DNA of 64,000 nt from Diplonema papillatum (taxonomy: Eukaryota; Euglenozoa; Diplonemea; Diplonemida; Diplonemidae): the NCBI GenBank assembly GCA_030068145.1, contig JAPJBO010000430.1:121933-185932 (forward strand). The letters are read 5' to 3'. The position numbers were made by a program, and so were the translations under genes. The first letter of the stretch is position 1; every line of letters begins with the position of its first letter. Under the pieces are notes generated by a model, which did not search any database, had not been told where the DNA came from, and saw only the letters and a list, made by a program, of their open reading frames with translations. Of this stretch, positions 50,591 through 61,367 are shown piece after piece.

Positions 50591-51984
50591 GTGGGTGGAA
50601 ACCCCCGAGAACAAGCAGTTGCGCAGGGAAGCCTGCTGCGGCTGGTGGGCCCTGCTGCGGCTGGTGGGCCCTGCTGCGGCTGGTGGGCGACACTGGTGCT
50701 GCCGATGGTGAGAAAGTTCACGGTTCAGGTGGCCCAAAAGCGGGATCAAATGGACAGAGTCCGGGGTCGTCGGACTGCTGCCTTTCTGCGGGCGGTCAGC
50801 TTGTATGCTGCTGCTTCTCCAGGAATGAAGTCCCGACGAAGTGCCGCTAAATGACAGTTTCTTGATCAACCGCAAGGTTTCTCTGTTCATCGAGATTTCA
50901 CGCTGCTGCTTCTCCGGGAATGACCCCGACGAAGTGCCGATAGATGACAGTCAATCAACCGCAGCTGGAAACGATCGGGAACAGCTTCCCCCTTCACCGA
51001 GAACGGTTGTCTCACGTCACAGTACGATGAATTGTGCGTCGCCTCTGTTGTCCATCTGCGTGCAGGCAGCTTTCACGATGCTGCTTCTCAGGGAATGGAG
51101 GTGCCGCAAGATGACAGTCACTCGATCAACCGCAGTTGAAACGAACGAAACCACTGTTCACAGGTTGACGAAGTCCTCCCGCGTGTTCCCTGTTCCAGTA
51201 GATTCATTTCCAGCCCCCCTCGCTGCTCTGGAATACGTTCTTCTGAGCCAGTCTACCCCTACTTCCTCGAACTGCGTCGAATAGCCTGCTCGTGTGTATC
51301 AGCAGATTCGGCTGAGTGCAAACGCCAGAAGCACGACACGGTGCGATCGAGAAGAGGTAGTCACCTGGTGGGCTAATGCAGGCCATCGCTCAAGGTATTC
51401 TGCATTCTACCCTCAACTGCTACTGTCTATCACAGTCGATCAGCAGTCTATCGCAGGCTGTCGATTCGACTCCTCAAACGCATCACGCACATCGACGGGA
51501 ACTGCGAAATTCTGGAATCCAGTCTGTGACTGCTTCGAAAACGCGGGCATTGTTGGAATTGTTTTTACGTTTTACGCACCACGACCAACCGACCCACCTC
51601 CTGTTGGAGGGGTCCGGTTGGATACGAGCACTGATGACAATTCGATGTGCCAATTCCCTCAGAAATTCTGCTTACTGGTTTGTCTGCGCCTTTTGTGTTC
51701 GCTGACGTAAAGTCTGCGGGATACTTCTTGGTGACATGACTGCAAGAAAGAACGAAGAGGAATCAAACCATCCAGGGTAAACCTATCACTTACATTGCGT
51801 AGGGGCAAGATGAAAATACCCGTCCAGGGGACTTACGGAAATAAGCTTGTCTGGACAAGGTCACAGGGGGAAGGGAGGGTGGGTTTTCTTCCCGTCCAAC
51901 GACACCCCCCCCAACCACCTGGTTCTTGGGTGGCTTGACGACTGCGCAGCAGCATTTCCGCAGTGAGACTGTAATAAACGACAA
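50591..51984. other. rDNA spacer-like region, no gene
   Basis: A 22-bp repeat, GCTGCGGCTGGTGGGCCCT, occurs three times at 50635-50690. Segments at 50810-50890, 50895-50965 and 51075-51150 share GCTGCTTCTC(C/A)GGGAATG and ATGACAGT-C-ATCAACCGCAG. No 28S 5' region was found. Confidence 0.5.
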
Positions 51985-52069
51985 CTGTCGTAGGCTGTCG
52001 TAGGCTGTCGTAGGCTGTCGTAGGCTGTCGTAGGCTGTCGTAGGCTATCATAGGCTATCATAGGCTATA
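51985..52069 (+). repeat. 10-bp tandem repeat (8 copies)
   Basis: CTGTCGTAGG six times, then CTATCATAGG twice. Confidence 0.95.
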
Positions 52070-52617
52070 ACGAGCTCTTTGTCTAGTGTAGTCAAGACGA
52101 GCGGAAGGAGGCGAAAGCGTGATATATCACGTGCGAAGAGATAACCGCGACGCCGGCGACGCAGATTATCGCCCGCAGATTCTTCGCATTCTAACCCGAA
52201 CCCCAAACTATCATAGTCTATCAGCCGGGGGGCGGACCGGCTCATATTCGCGATTTCCTGAGCGATCCTCTTGGGGAGGAAGCCACCCTCGGCCGGCCCC
52301 ATCGAGCACCCTGCGGGACCCTGCGCACACAAACGCAGAAGCCGCAACAACGCTGAGTGGTCACACACAGACCAAGCTCTCAATGCATCCCCCCTCATCT
52401 AGCCGTTCATTTTTATTGCTTCTTTTTTCCCCCGTTTTTCTTTCTTTTTTTTTTTTGCCTTCTTTCTTTTATTCGTTTGTTCTTTTGAACAAATCTAGCT
52501 AGTCGCGGCGTTTATCAAGAAAGCAGGTACGGAACAACTACAAAAAGGCCGTCCTTTTCCTCCGAAAGAAAGAAACCGTACACCGCGAGAGTAGGAGAAA
52601 GTAGAAAAGGGAACTAG
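52070..52617. other. Intergenic, pyrimidine-rich right half
   Basis: It contains long C/T tracts near 52420-52480 and no gene. Confidence 0.4.
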
Positions 52618-53127
52618 AGTTTTCGTTGACCGCACTACCCTGAGCCCAAATCCTGGACGTGGTTTCAGGGTGGTAAATTTGCAAATGATCATGATCAGAA
52701 TGTCCTACTTGGCGGTTCAGTTTCCTCACACATTGCATGTGGCTAAAAAGAAAATAGTGGGAACGTTGCGTGGCTGCCAGGCGAGAGCAAGTTCGCTCCG
52801 GGGCCAAAGCATCACTGTCAACTGCAGCATGCAAAAGCTGGATTGGAGTTGGAGTTGACACAGTGTTACACATAGCCCGGTCTTTTTCCTCAGCACAGTG
52901 CCACAACCCCGTCCGCTCTGCCCTGCGGCTGACCGTCTCGACGAGCTTGTGTTCAGTGCGAGCGCCAAGCCCCAAGGTGCGCCACGCCTTGATGCTTTAG
53001 TTTGGGAACTCGGTAGCCACTTGACCCGTAGGCCCGTGGCTCTGCAGTACCGCCGAACACGTGAAGCTTGGCTCCCGTGTAGCAGGCTTTCCCTGGTACC
53101 TGAGGAGGTGACAGAAAAAAAAAAGAA
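52618..53127 (+). repeat. Family A, long copy with poly(A) end
   Basis: It starts GTTTTCGTTGACCGCACTAC, passes GGCGGTTCAGTTTCC and CACAACCCCGTCCGCTCTGC, and ends CCCTGGTACCTGAGGAGGTG, ACAG and A10. It encodes a short conserved peptide (DRLDELVFSASAKPQGAPRL) in one frame. A 3' poly(A) suggests a retroposon. Confidence 0.8.
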
Positions 53128-53128
53128 T

Positions 53129-53290
53129 TAGCCACAGGGATCACTGGCTTGTGGCAGCCAAGCGTTCGTAGCGACGTTGCTTTTTGATCTTTCGATGTCG
53201 GCTCTCCCTAACCTAGACAAGCAGAATTGTCTACGTCTACGGGTTGGATTGTTCCCCCACCAACAGGAAACGTGAGCTGGGTTTAGATAG
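53129..53290 (+). rRNA. LSU (28S) rRNA fragment, peptidyl-transferase region
   Basis: CACAGGGATCACTGGCTTGT, GCAGCCAAGCGTTCGTAGCG, GATGTCGGCTCT and GAAACGTGAGCTGGGTTTAG follow 28S domain V order. GGGATCACTGG replaces the near-universal GGGATAACTGG seen in many eukaryotes. It ends abruptly at GTTTAGA, where a tandem array begins. Confidence 0.92.
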
Positions 53291-53945
53291 TCAGAGGTAC
53301 AAGCTTGGTCGGCAGCGTATCGTGGTGTTACGATCGAACGAGGACTACACACGCGTTCGCAAGCAAAACTGCGGGCTTGGGCTCAGCGCAAGTCGCAAGT
53401 GCCAAGCCCCCCCAAGTAGAGCTAAAGGATCAAGCTTGGTTGGCAGCGTATCGTGGTGTAACGATCAAACGGGGCGCTACACACGTGCGCGCAAACAAAC
53501 CCGCGGGCTTTGGGTTCAGCGCAAGCCGCAGAGCGCCAAACCCCCCCTCAAGTAGAGCTTATTGATCAAGCTTGGTTGGCAGTGTATCGGTGTTACGATC
53601 GACGAGGACTACACACGTGCTCGCAAGCAAAACTGCGGGCTTGGGCTCAGCGCACGTCGCATGCGCCAAACCCCCCCCAAGTAGAGCTTAAGGATCAAGC
53701 TTGGTTGACAGCGTATCGTGGTGTAACGATCGACGAGGACTACACACGTGCTCGCAAGCAAAACTGCGGGCTTGGGCTCAGCGCAAGTCGCAAGTGCCAA
53801 GCCCCCCCCCAAGTAGAGCTAAAGGATCAAGCTTGGTTGGCAGCGTATCGTGGTGTAACGATCAAACGGGGCGCTACACACGTGCGCGCAAACAAACCCG
53901 CGGGCTTTGGGTTCAGCGCAAGCCGCAGAGCGCCAAAGACCAATA
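53291..53945 (+). repeat. About 135-140-bp tandem repeat (5 copies)
   Basis: Units begin AAGGATCAAGCTTGGTTGGC and contain GCGTATCGTGGTGTAACGAT. Two subtypes alternate (GACGAGGACTACACACG and AAACGGGGCGCTACACACG). Units 1, 2 and 5 read DQAWLAAYRGVTI in one frame, but length changes break the frame between some units. Confidence 0.9.
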
Positions 53946-54439
53946 CGGCGCGCCTTGAGATGCAGGGGACTTTGGAAACCCGGTTTCCCGGTTTCAGGAA
54001 CCGGGTTTTTCCGGTTTCGAGTTTTTCAAAAAAATAAAAGTAATTTATAAATTATGGTTTCTACTGTACTGTACTGTACAGTGACTGCAGATACATGGCG
54101 CGTCACGGTGTGTCACTGCAATTCGAAGCTTTTCACTTACCACTCCGTAGTTTGATAGACGTGCACACCACCACCACCGCAAGCTTATATCTCACCACCC
54201 CCCTCCGTCCCCTTGTTTACGTGCGCGGGGCGACGGTTCCAGGCAGTCAGACACCCACAGGCACCGCAGAGCCCCAAAACCGGGGTTTTGGCTGAAACCG
54301 GCTTTTTTGCTCGGTCAGACAAAGAGCTAAAGTCCCCTGTTGAGATGCTTTGGTTTTGGGAAATCGGTAGCCACTCGCCCGGTAGGCGCCAGTAGCTGGT
54401 TAAACGCTCGCAGGCTCATGTCAGACACAGCGATCTTCT
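53946..54439. other. Unassigned intergenic sequence
   Basis: Short motifs only: AACCCGGTTTCCCGGTTTC (53980), TACTGTACTGTACTGTACAG (54063), and a family A fragment with GGGAAATCGGTAGCCACT near 54358. Confidence 0.45.
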
Positions 54440-54550
54440 ACACCCGTCTTGAAACACGGACCAAGGAGTCTAACACGTGTGCGAGGCTTAGGGTGTCAAA
54501 CCCACAAGCCGCACTGAAAGGGAGATGTGCCAATCCTTGATTGCGCAGTG
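54440..54550 (+). rRNA. LSU (28S) rRNA fragment, D3 region
   Basis: CCCGTCTTGAAACACGGACC, AAGGAGTCTAACACGTGTGC and TTAGGGTGTCAAACCCACAA match 28S exactly at the universal positions. The homologous but changed and longer piece is at 16074-16285. After about 54550 the similarity to that copy stops. Confidence 0.92.
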
Positions 54551-55394
54551 CCACACGTGGGGCTGGCCCCGAGCCCCCAGGCTTCTGTTCTTAAAAGGCT
54601 AGCTGACCAATTCTTTGATCCTCAAGCAGTTTTCTAGACAGAGACCCAGCTTCTCATGGCCGGCCGTCCAATTCTAGGTCCTTAAGGACCAGTTTTTTTT
54701 AGGCTTCTTGAGGCCAGCGTCGTCTGCTTGTAGCCCCCTGAAGGCAGAATACTTTTTCGAGAACGGCACGCCGCTGTGCTTAAAGAAAGACAAAAACAAA
54801 AGGATAGGAACGAGAGGGAACGTGTCAGTTAGACTTTGGCGGACAAATGCCCGGCGTGGGGAAGGGGGGGGGGGCGGTCTCGGGCCTTATATTTTATGGG
54901 TTGCCATGCCGTCATATGTCCGTCACCGGGATAAAAAGGGGGGGGAGGGGGCGAGGGGCGTCGGCCACAGTAGCCTCTAGGACAAAGCCATGGTTTGCCA
55001 TGCCGTCATCTGCCCGTCAAATAAGTATAGAGGTGGGGGATGGGGAGGTGGGGGGTTCTCCGCTGTTTGCCGGCAAGTGTCCGCCAAAGTCTAACTGACA
55101 CGTTCCCAGAACACAAAAAGACACACGCACGAGTACACGTACTGCCACTACAGCAGATACGATACGCACACCAACATACGATACCTTAAAGGAACCTTTA
55201 CGACAACGGTCACCCGGTGACTATAAACCCCCGGATCCCTAAGTGAACTTGCACCCTAAAGATAAACCTCTCTGCTGGTCTGGTACGAAAGGTTACCTCG
55301 CAATGTTGCGCAGAGACGCTTCCGCAAGCTTGGATACCCCAAGCCCGGCCCCACTGTCATTGCCATCAGGGCGCTGTAGAGACGGGGGCATGCG
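54551..55394. other. Unassigned intergenic sequence
   Basis: GGTTGCCATGCCGTCATATG (54900) and GGTTTGCCATGCCGTCATCT (54992) form a loose ~95-bp duplication; AACGTGTCAGTTAGACTTTG (54819) recurs inverted at 55083, bracketing it as about 20-bp inverted repeats. No gene. Confidence 0.5.
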
Positions 55395-55605
55395 GAAGTA
55401 CTCGAGGGACTGCCTTGTGCTCATTTCGAGGGAGGCTAGAGGGGGAGGAAACAATGCAACTACAAAGTGGGTCTTTTTTGGTGAACGCTTACGCTACTAA
55501 ACCCAGATTCACCTGTGTTTCGTGTGGGCTACAGCACATTTACCTCCTTTGATCTTTCGCGGCTGGCAGTCTCCTCAAGCATTTCCTATACAAAGCAGGT
55601 GCTTA
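55395..55605 (-). repeat. Family E, inverted copy
   Basis: GGGCTACAGCACATTTACCT and GGCAGTCTCCTCAAGCATTT are the reverse of 59395-59612; the left part (CTCGAGGGACTGCCTTGTGC) also matches 56456-56550 in reverse. Confidence 0.85.
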
Positions 55606-55812
55606 TACCGGGGCGGGAAACTCGGCAGGATCATGTGATCCTCGGCTTTCTTTTTTTTGTGTTAACAATGCATTGTTGGTACTAAATATTAGTAGTTGGC
55701 AGCGTACTACATGGAACTTACCAAAGCAGGTGAGTTCCGCTAGTGCGCACAAACAAAAAACTCAACTGGTAGAACGTGGGGGGCCCAAGACTACACTCCA
55801 CGAAGGAATGTA

Positions 55813-55985
55813 CTTGGTGTCGGTCACAAACAGTCCCGGGCATGGCTAGCCGTCCCCATAACGAAAGCGTGCACCAAGTATACAACCCATAACCATGTAG
55901 CCCTGTCTTGCTCGAAGAGAACCCATTCATGAACGGTCACACGGAGACCCTGAAACCCCGGAATTTCAAGCGAATTTTAACTCTA
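55813..55985 (+). repeat. Family C copy
   Basis: It is the counterpart of 46466-46660, with about 85% identity by eye. Confidence 0.85.
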
Positions 55986-56751
55986 AAATTTTTGTAGGTT
56001 CGCGCCCGTTTGGTGTATTGACACCAGACACATCCAGCCGTTCTCTGCCAACCCCTCGACGACTCGCACAGCCACCTCTTTAGGTAAGCTGACTTTCAAG
56101 CAGTTTACTGGGGCGGCAAAAAACTGCATACAACTGCACTTTTGACCCATACTCGTGGCTTCCGATGCTTTTGGGCAAATTTTAGTACTAACAATCTTGT
56201 GGGTTGCCCTTCAATGTATTGTGCAGGCTAAAAAGACGCAGGCAGCGTGTTTTGGTGGTTGATCAGAATTCCTTACCTGAATACACACAGGGTAAATACA
56301 AGTGGGAAAACGATCAACCGGCACGCACAAACAAAACGAAGCGGCTGTCTTTTTTAATTCACATGCGGAACGTGCGGAAAAGGTCCAATGAGGGGGCACC
56401 GGAGCCCAGTCGAACGTCTTCAGGTCCACTGACATTTTAGCAACCCCTAAGCGCGTAAAAAAAAAAAAAAAAAAACCCACCTTTGTAGTTGTATTGTTTT
56501 CTCCCCCTCTAGCCTCCTTCGAAATGAGCACAAGGCAGTCCCTCGAGTATTTTTTGTGCGATTTGACCTGTACGCGTTCAGGTTAAACCGCTGCCAACGT
56601 TCCTTTTTTAGCTGTAACGAGTATGCTCACTAAGGAGGTGGTTACTGGTTGTCGGAAGAATAACTGGAAGAGGTCGGCAAGGCATTCGAGAATGCTCGCG
56701 CAGCGTCTTTAACATCCCTTTCAGTTGCTGTTCCCCCCGCTCTCGATACTT
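55986..56751. other. Repeat fragments
   Basis: 56190-56350 is a diverged relative of the 355-bp array unit (GTATTGTGCAGGCTAAAAAG). 56456-56550 is a family E fragment preceded by A16. TTTACTGGGGCGGCA at 56105 resembles an LSU word but is too short to call. Confidence 0.6.
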
Positions 56752-57245
56752 GGGCGGTTCAGTTTCCACAAATTGCTTGTGGCTAAAAAGAAAAAGGCCG
56801 CTCCTGTTCGCCAGGAACGTGACGGTGAACCACAGCTTGCAAAGCTTGAGTCGGAGGCAGTACAGTGCTACAACCCCGTCCGCTCTGCCCTGCGGCTGAC
56901 CGCCCCGACGAGCTTGTGGTCAGCGCGAGCGCCAAGCCCCAAGGTGCGCCAAGCCTTGATGCTTTCGTTTGGGAAATCGGTAGCCACTTGACCCGTAGGC
57001 CCGTGGCTCTGCAGTCCCGCCGAACACGTGAAGCTTGGCTCCCGTGTAGCAGGGTTTCCCTGGTAACGGGGGGGGGGTCGAATAATAACACCTGGCGTTC
57101 TTATTCGATTTGTCGAATAATAAAAAAAGTTCCGGGTAGCCGAACAGTAGCAGGATCAAGTAGTGGTAGTGTTTTTAGACATCCACGTGTGTCAAATAAC
57201 TGTTATTATTCGACCCCCTTTACCTAAGGGGGAACAGGAAAAAAA
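56752..57245 (+). repeat. Family A copy, interrupted by a TIR element
   Basis: It is collinear with 52720-53127, including GGGCGGTTCAGTTTCC and CAGGGTTTCCCTGGTA; after the insertion it resumes TACCTAAGGGGGAACAGG and a poly(A) run. Confidence 0.85.
57066..57220. mobile_element. 155-bp TIR element with TA target duplication
   Basis: The ends GGGGGTCGAATAATAACA and TGTTATTATTCGACCCCC are inverted. TA occurs at both borders (57064-57065, 57221-57222). The uninterrupted family A copy near 53096 reads CCCTGGTACCTGAGG, the empty site with a single TA. TA duplication is typical of Tc1/mariner-type MITEs. Confidence 0.88.
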
Positions 57246-57585
57246 AAGGGGGGGAAAAAAAAAGAAAACATAAAAATCATGCAGTTTAAAGTTCAACAAA
57301 AAAAAGGTCATCACTTCTTCAGCGAAATTGTGTCCTTCTTGATGGTCGGGCAAGGCATCGTGCAATGTGTGTTAAGGAGAATCCACGGCTCACCGGCCAC
57401 CAACGCGTTTGGCCGGTCAGTTTGAGTGACTGATTGCGTTCATGGCGACACTGTGTTACATCGACACTGTCGGTGCTAAGAATTAGCGGTTGGCATCCTA
57501 AAGGGATGGGGGAATCTCTGGTATCAGAGAATCTCTGATTCGTCAGATTTTCCTCGGTCCAGTCTGGTTTGAGTGACAAGAAACC
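57246..57585. other. 5' flank of the SSU fragment
   Basis: No gene was found. AATCTCTGGTATCAGAGAAT near 57510 is a short inverted motif just upstream of the 18S start. Confidence 0.45.
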
Positions 57586-57725
57586 TGGTTGATCCTGCCA
57601 GTAGTCATATGCTTGTTTCAAGGATTAAGCCATGCAAGTCTCAGAGTAAATGGATTAACAGTGGGTCTGCAGACGGCTCAATAAATCGGTGGCAATCTAC
57701 GCGGGGAGTGTTTGTGCGGTCGTTT
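57586..57725 (+). rRNA. SSU (18S) rRNA, 5'-terminal fragment
   Basis: AACCTGGTTGATCCTGCCAG, TAGTCATATGCTTGTTTCAA and GGATTAAGCCATGCAAGTCT are the 18S 5' end, followed by TCTGCAGACGGCTCAATAAA. Similarity fades after about 57725, so only the first ~140 nt are present. Confidence 0.92.
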
Positions 57726-58472
57726 GTGCGATCGGGGTCACTCCCGCATTGAGGGAGTCCCACTCCCGCATTGATCTCATTTTCCTTGTACTTAAGAGTG
57801 AAAGTTCGCTTGCAACTCCGGGGTTTTAAAGTCTCCGGGTGACCTTCGTCGTTATGGGAAGATATCCTTTGTGCTCTGAGTGTCGTAAGAGTGGTGGTTG
57901 CACGAGGTAAGAGGATCGGTGGGGGGGGGGGCAGCGCTCTTGTTAAGGATCAGCCACTTTGGCCGGATGGCGGATAAACCAGACCCCCCCCCCCTCCCCC
58001 CCCTCTACAGTGCAGTTGCCTTGGAGGCTGGGTGGTCAAATTCTCTAAGGTGAAATGGTCAAAATTCCCTGCCAAAAGTGGGCCCACAAAATTTTCCAAA
58101 GTGTGGTATTTGGGGTATTTGGGGCAAAAAAAAATTTTTTTTTCTGACCGCCCACCGTGGTGACCACCTTAGAGTGTGACAGGTAGCGTCTCCCCCCTCC
58201 ACAGTGAAAATAGCCTGAGGGGGGGGGGGGGGGGGGGGGGAGGGGGGGGGGGTGGGATGGATGGATGGTTCTTAACAAGATGCCTGGGGGGGGGGGGGAT
58301 ATTTTTTGCTTCAGAAATGCAGGAGTGACACTCCCGCACTTTTTTCACTCCCGCACACACTCCCCCAACCGGCGGGGAGAGTCCGCCGTGTACGCGCAAC
58401 TTGCCAAAACAGCTGAGTTCCGCAAAGACGCAGCACCTAACGAAAGAAAACTGGCTAAAAAAAGCTAGCCGT
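57726..58472. other. G/C-homopolymer region
   Basis: G runs of 12 (57921), a C-rich complement (57985-58003) and a G22-A-G10 run (about 58219-58252), then G12 near 58287. TCACTCCCGCA words recur near 57739, 57764 and 58328. It may form quadruplexes. No gene. Confidence 0.7.
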
Positions 58473-58583
58473 TGTTAAAGTGTATAACCATCCCTACTAC
58501 CCTCATACTACCCGCCTCACAGCCTCAATCGTCAACCGGAGACCCTAAAACACCGAACCTCTAAACCACAATAAACGCTAAAA
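58473..58583 (+). repeat. Family B copy
   Basis: It is the counterpart of 46202-46313. Confidence 0.85.
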
Positions 58584-59394
58584 AAGCGCCATACACGGCA
58601 TTCTCGGCCAAGGGGGCGCGGATAGGATACCGACAGCACCCAGCACACTCTGTCACTCCGATAAAGTGATTGGTCGGTGACCCCCCCTGTGGCCAGTTTC
58701 TTCCTGCTTTTGCAGAGAAAAACGCACGCACACACACTCATGCAGATCCACAAGGTTGCGGTCCATTGACCGGAGACGCTTCTTGAACTGTGCGGCCGGA
58801 GAAACCGTGATCAGTAAACAGTTGCGGCTCACTGACCGGCCAGTCAGAGACTGGCTGGGTTGCTTTTTCCTGCTAGCCTCCGTCGACGGCACCGGGTCCG
58901 CCCATTCGAGTATTTCTGACTGAAAACGGGGAACGGATGCGGGGTTTTTTTTACATAAGGTTCTGCCTAAACATTAAACTAAGTTCCCCCCCCACGATGC
59001 GCCGTTGAGTCCAAAACGACTCCAAGCGCGTTCTTGCAACCGCTCCCAAACAGTATGCAAAAGTGCAATTTGAAACCTGTCGAACTCCAACCAGTTCTGC
59101 GGTAGTGAAAACACGATTAGGGGGCGGTGTCCGTGCGTTCTCCACTCGAAACGCAAGGCAGTCACATTCTCACGTAAATTTAGCAGGCCGTTACAAGCTG
59201 ACAGCCGCCTGGCAAACCAGACTCACATCGCAAGTTCCGCGCTATGAAGGTGCGCCTAATATGTCCATGGCCAACAGGAACACGCCACACACGGATAGGA
59301 CACAGTGTTTGCGGACGTACATTTCCAAAGCACGGGCATCCCCACCCCCTCCTCCGGCTGCCATCCTTCGAAAAATGTGTGTTTTCTGCCTTTT
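58584..59394. other. Unassigned intergenic sequence
   Basis: No gene or RNA was recognised. TCTGCCTAAACATTAAACTA near 58965 matches a short stretch near 15652. Confidence 0.4.
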
Positions 59395-59612
59395 TCTTTT
59401 GTATAAGCACCTGCTTTGTAGGAAATGCTTGAGGAGACTGCCAGTTGCGAATGATCAAAGGAGGTAAATGTGCTGTAGCCCACACGAAACACAGGTGAAT
59501 CTAGGTTTAGTGGCGGGCGTAAGCGTTCAACAAAAAAGACCCATTTTGGAGTTGTATTGTTTCTTCCCCTCTAGCCTCCTTCGAAGTAAGCACGGCAGCC
59601 CCTCGAGTATTT
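59395..59612 (+). repeat. Family E, long copy
   Basis: TTGTATAAGCACCTGCTTTG through TAGTGGCGGGCGTAAGCG to CAGCCCCTCGAGTATTTTT. Confidence 0.85.
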
Positions 59613-59866
59613 TTATCCTACCTTTTCCTTCTTTATCCTGCATTCACGCCTTTCTTTCCTCCCCCATTCTTTTTTTTCCCCCCATTTTCTTTTTCCTCAC
59701 CCTTTTCTTTTTTCTCTTTCTCAGCACGTCATCATGGCTAGCGAGCCCTTTTTCGCCTGCAGCAGCGAAGTTGCTTTGGTCTTCTGAGTATCGTCCACGC
59801 GACCCTTCCGAGTCTTTTTCTCGTGATCAAGCGCGCAAGCGGCGACAACCGTGTTTAGTGGCCACC

Positions 59867-60857
<991 letters not shown>

Positions 60858-60858
<1 letters not shown>

Positions 60859-60989
60859 AATTCTCCGTCGTTCACGCACTCCTGAGACGCAAGCAATGAA
60901 CGGAGAAAACACGAGAGGTCACATACGATGGGGTTACCCCCCGAGCTAGCCGCAGAAAGTGAGCGAACGGGCTAGCCCCGGAGGTCACG
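60858..60989 (-). repeat. Split repeat B2 (element 3' border)
   Basis: 132 bp, apparently identical to 61236-61367, starting GAATTCTCCGTCGTTCACGC and ending CCCCGGAGGTCACG. Confidence 0.93.
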
Positions 60990-61235
60990 GGGGACGGAGG
61001 GTGGGAACCCATGCCCCACGGATCTCGCCGCCGAAGCAACGGAAGCTGGTATCCAGCAAGAAAGTGCACCCTCGCACGAGGGTATCCATGGCCGCACGGC
61101 CGTCGAAGGCAGAAAATGATAAACAGAGTTGCAGGGAGGGCGGGTGGGAAAATTTTCCCCCGCGATCCAAGTGCGCACCGAGGTGTCCTAAGGGTCGTTT
61201 GTTTTACCTAGTAGAATTCCCCTGATAAATCAATA
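60990..61235 (-). repeat. Predicted split repeat A2
   Basis: 246 bp between the two B copies. By the known layout it should match a sequence upstream of the element's first gene. Confidence 0.6.
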
Positions 61236-61367
61236 GAATTCTCCGTCGTTCACGCACTCCTGAGACGCAAGCAATGAACGGAGAAAACACGAGAGGTCAC
61301 ATACGATGGGGTTACCCCCCGAGCTAGCCGCAGAAAGTGAGCGAACGGGCTAGCCCCGGAGGTCACG
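61236..61367 (-). repeat. Split repeat B1
   Basis: 132 bp; the RT frame's stop codon (61363-61365) lies inside it. Confidence 0.93.

Noticed and set aside
56100-56125. TTTACTGGGGCGGCA as a further LSU rRNA fragment
   Set aside because: About 15 nt only, with no colinear continuation.
61236-61367. Paired 132-bp copies as LTRs
   Set aside because: Both copies lie at the same (3') end of the element, 246 bp apart; split direct repeats of YR retroelements explain this better.
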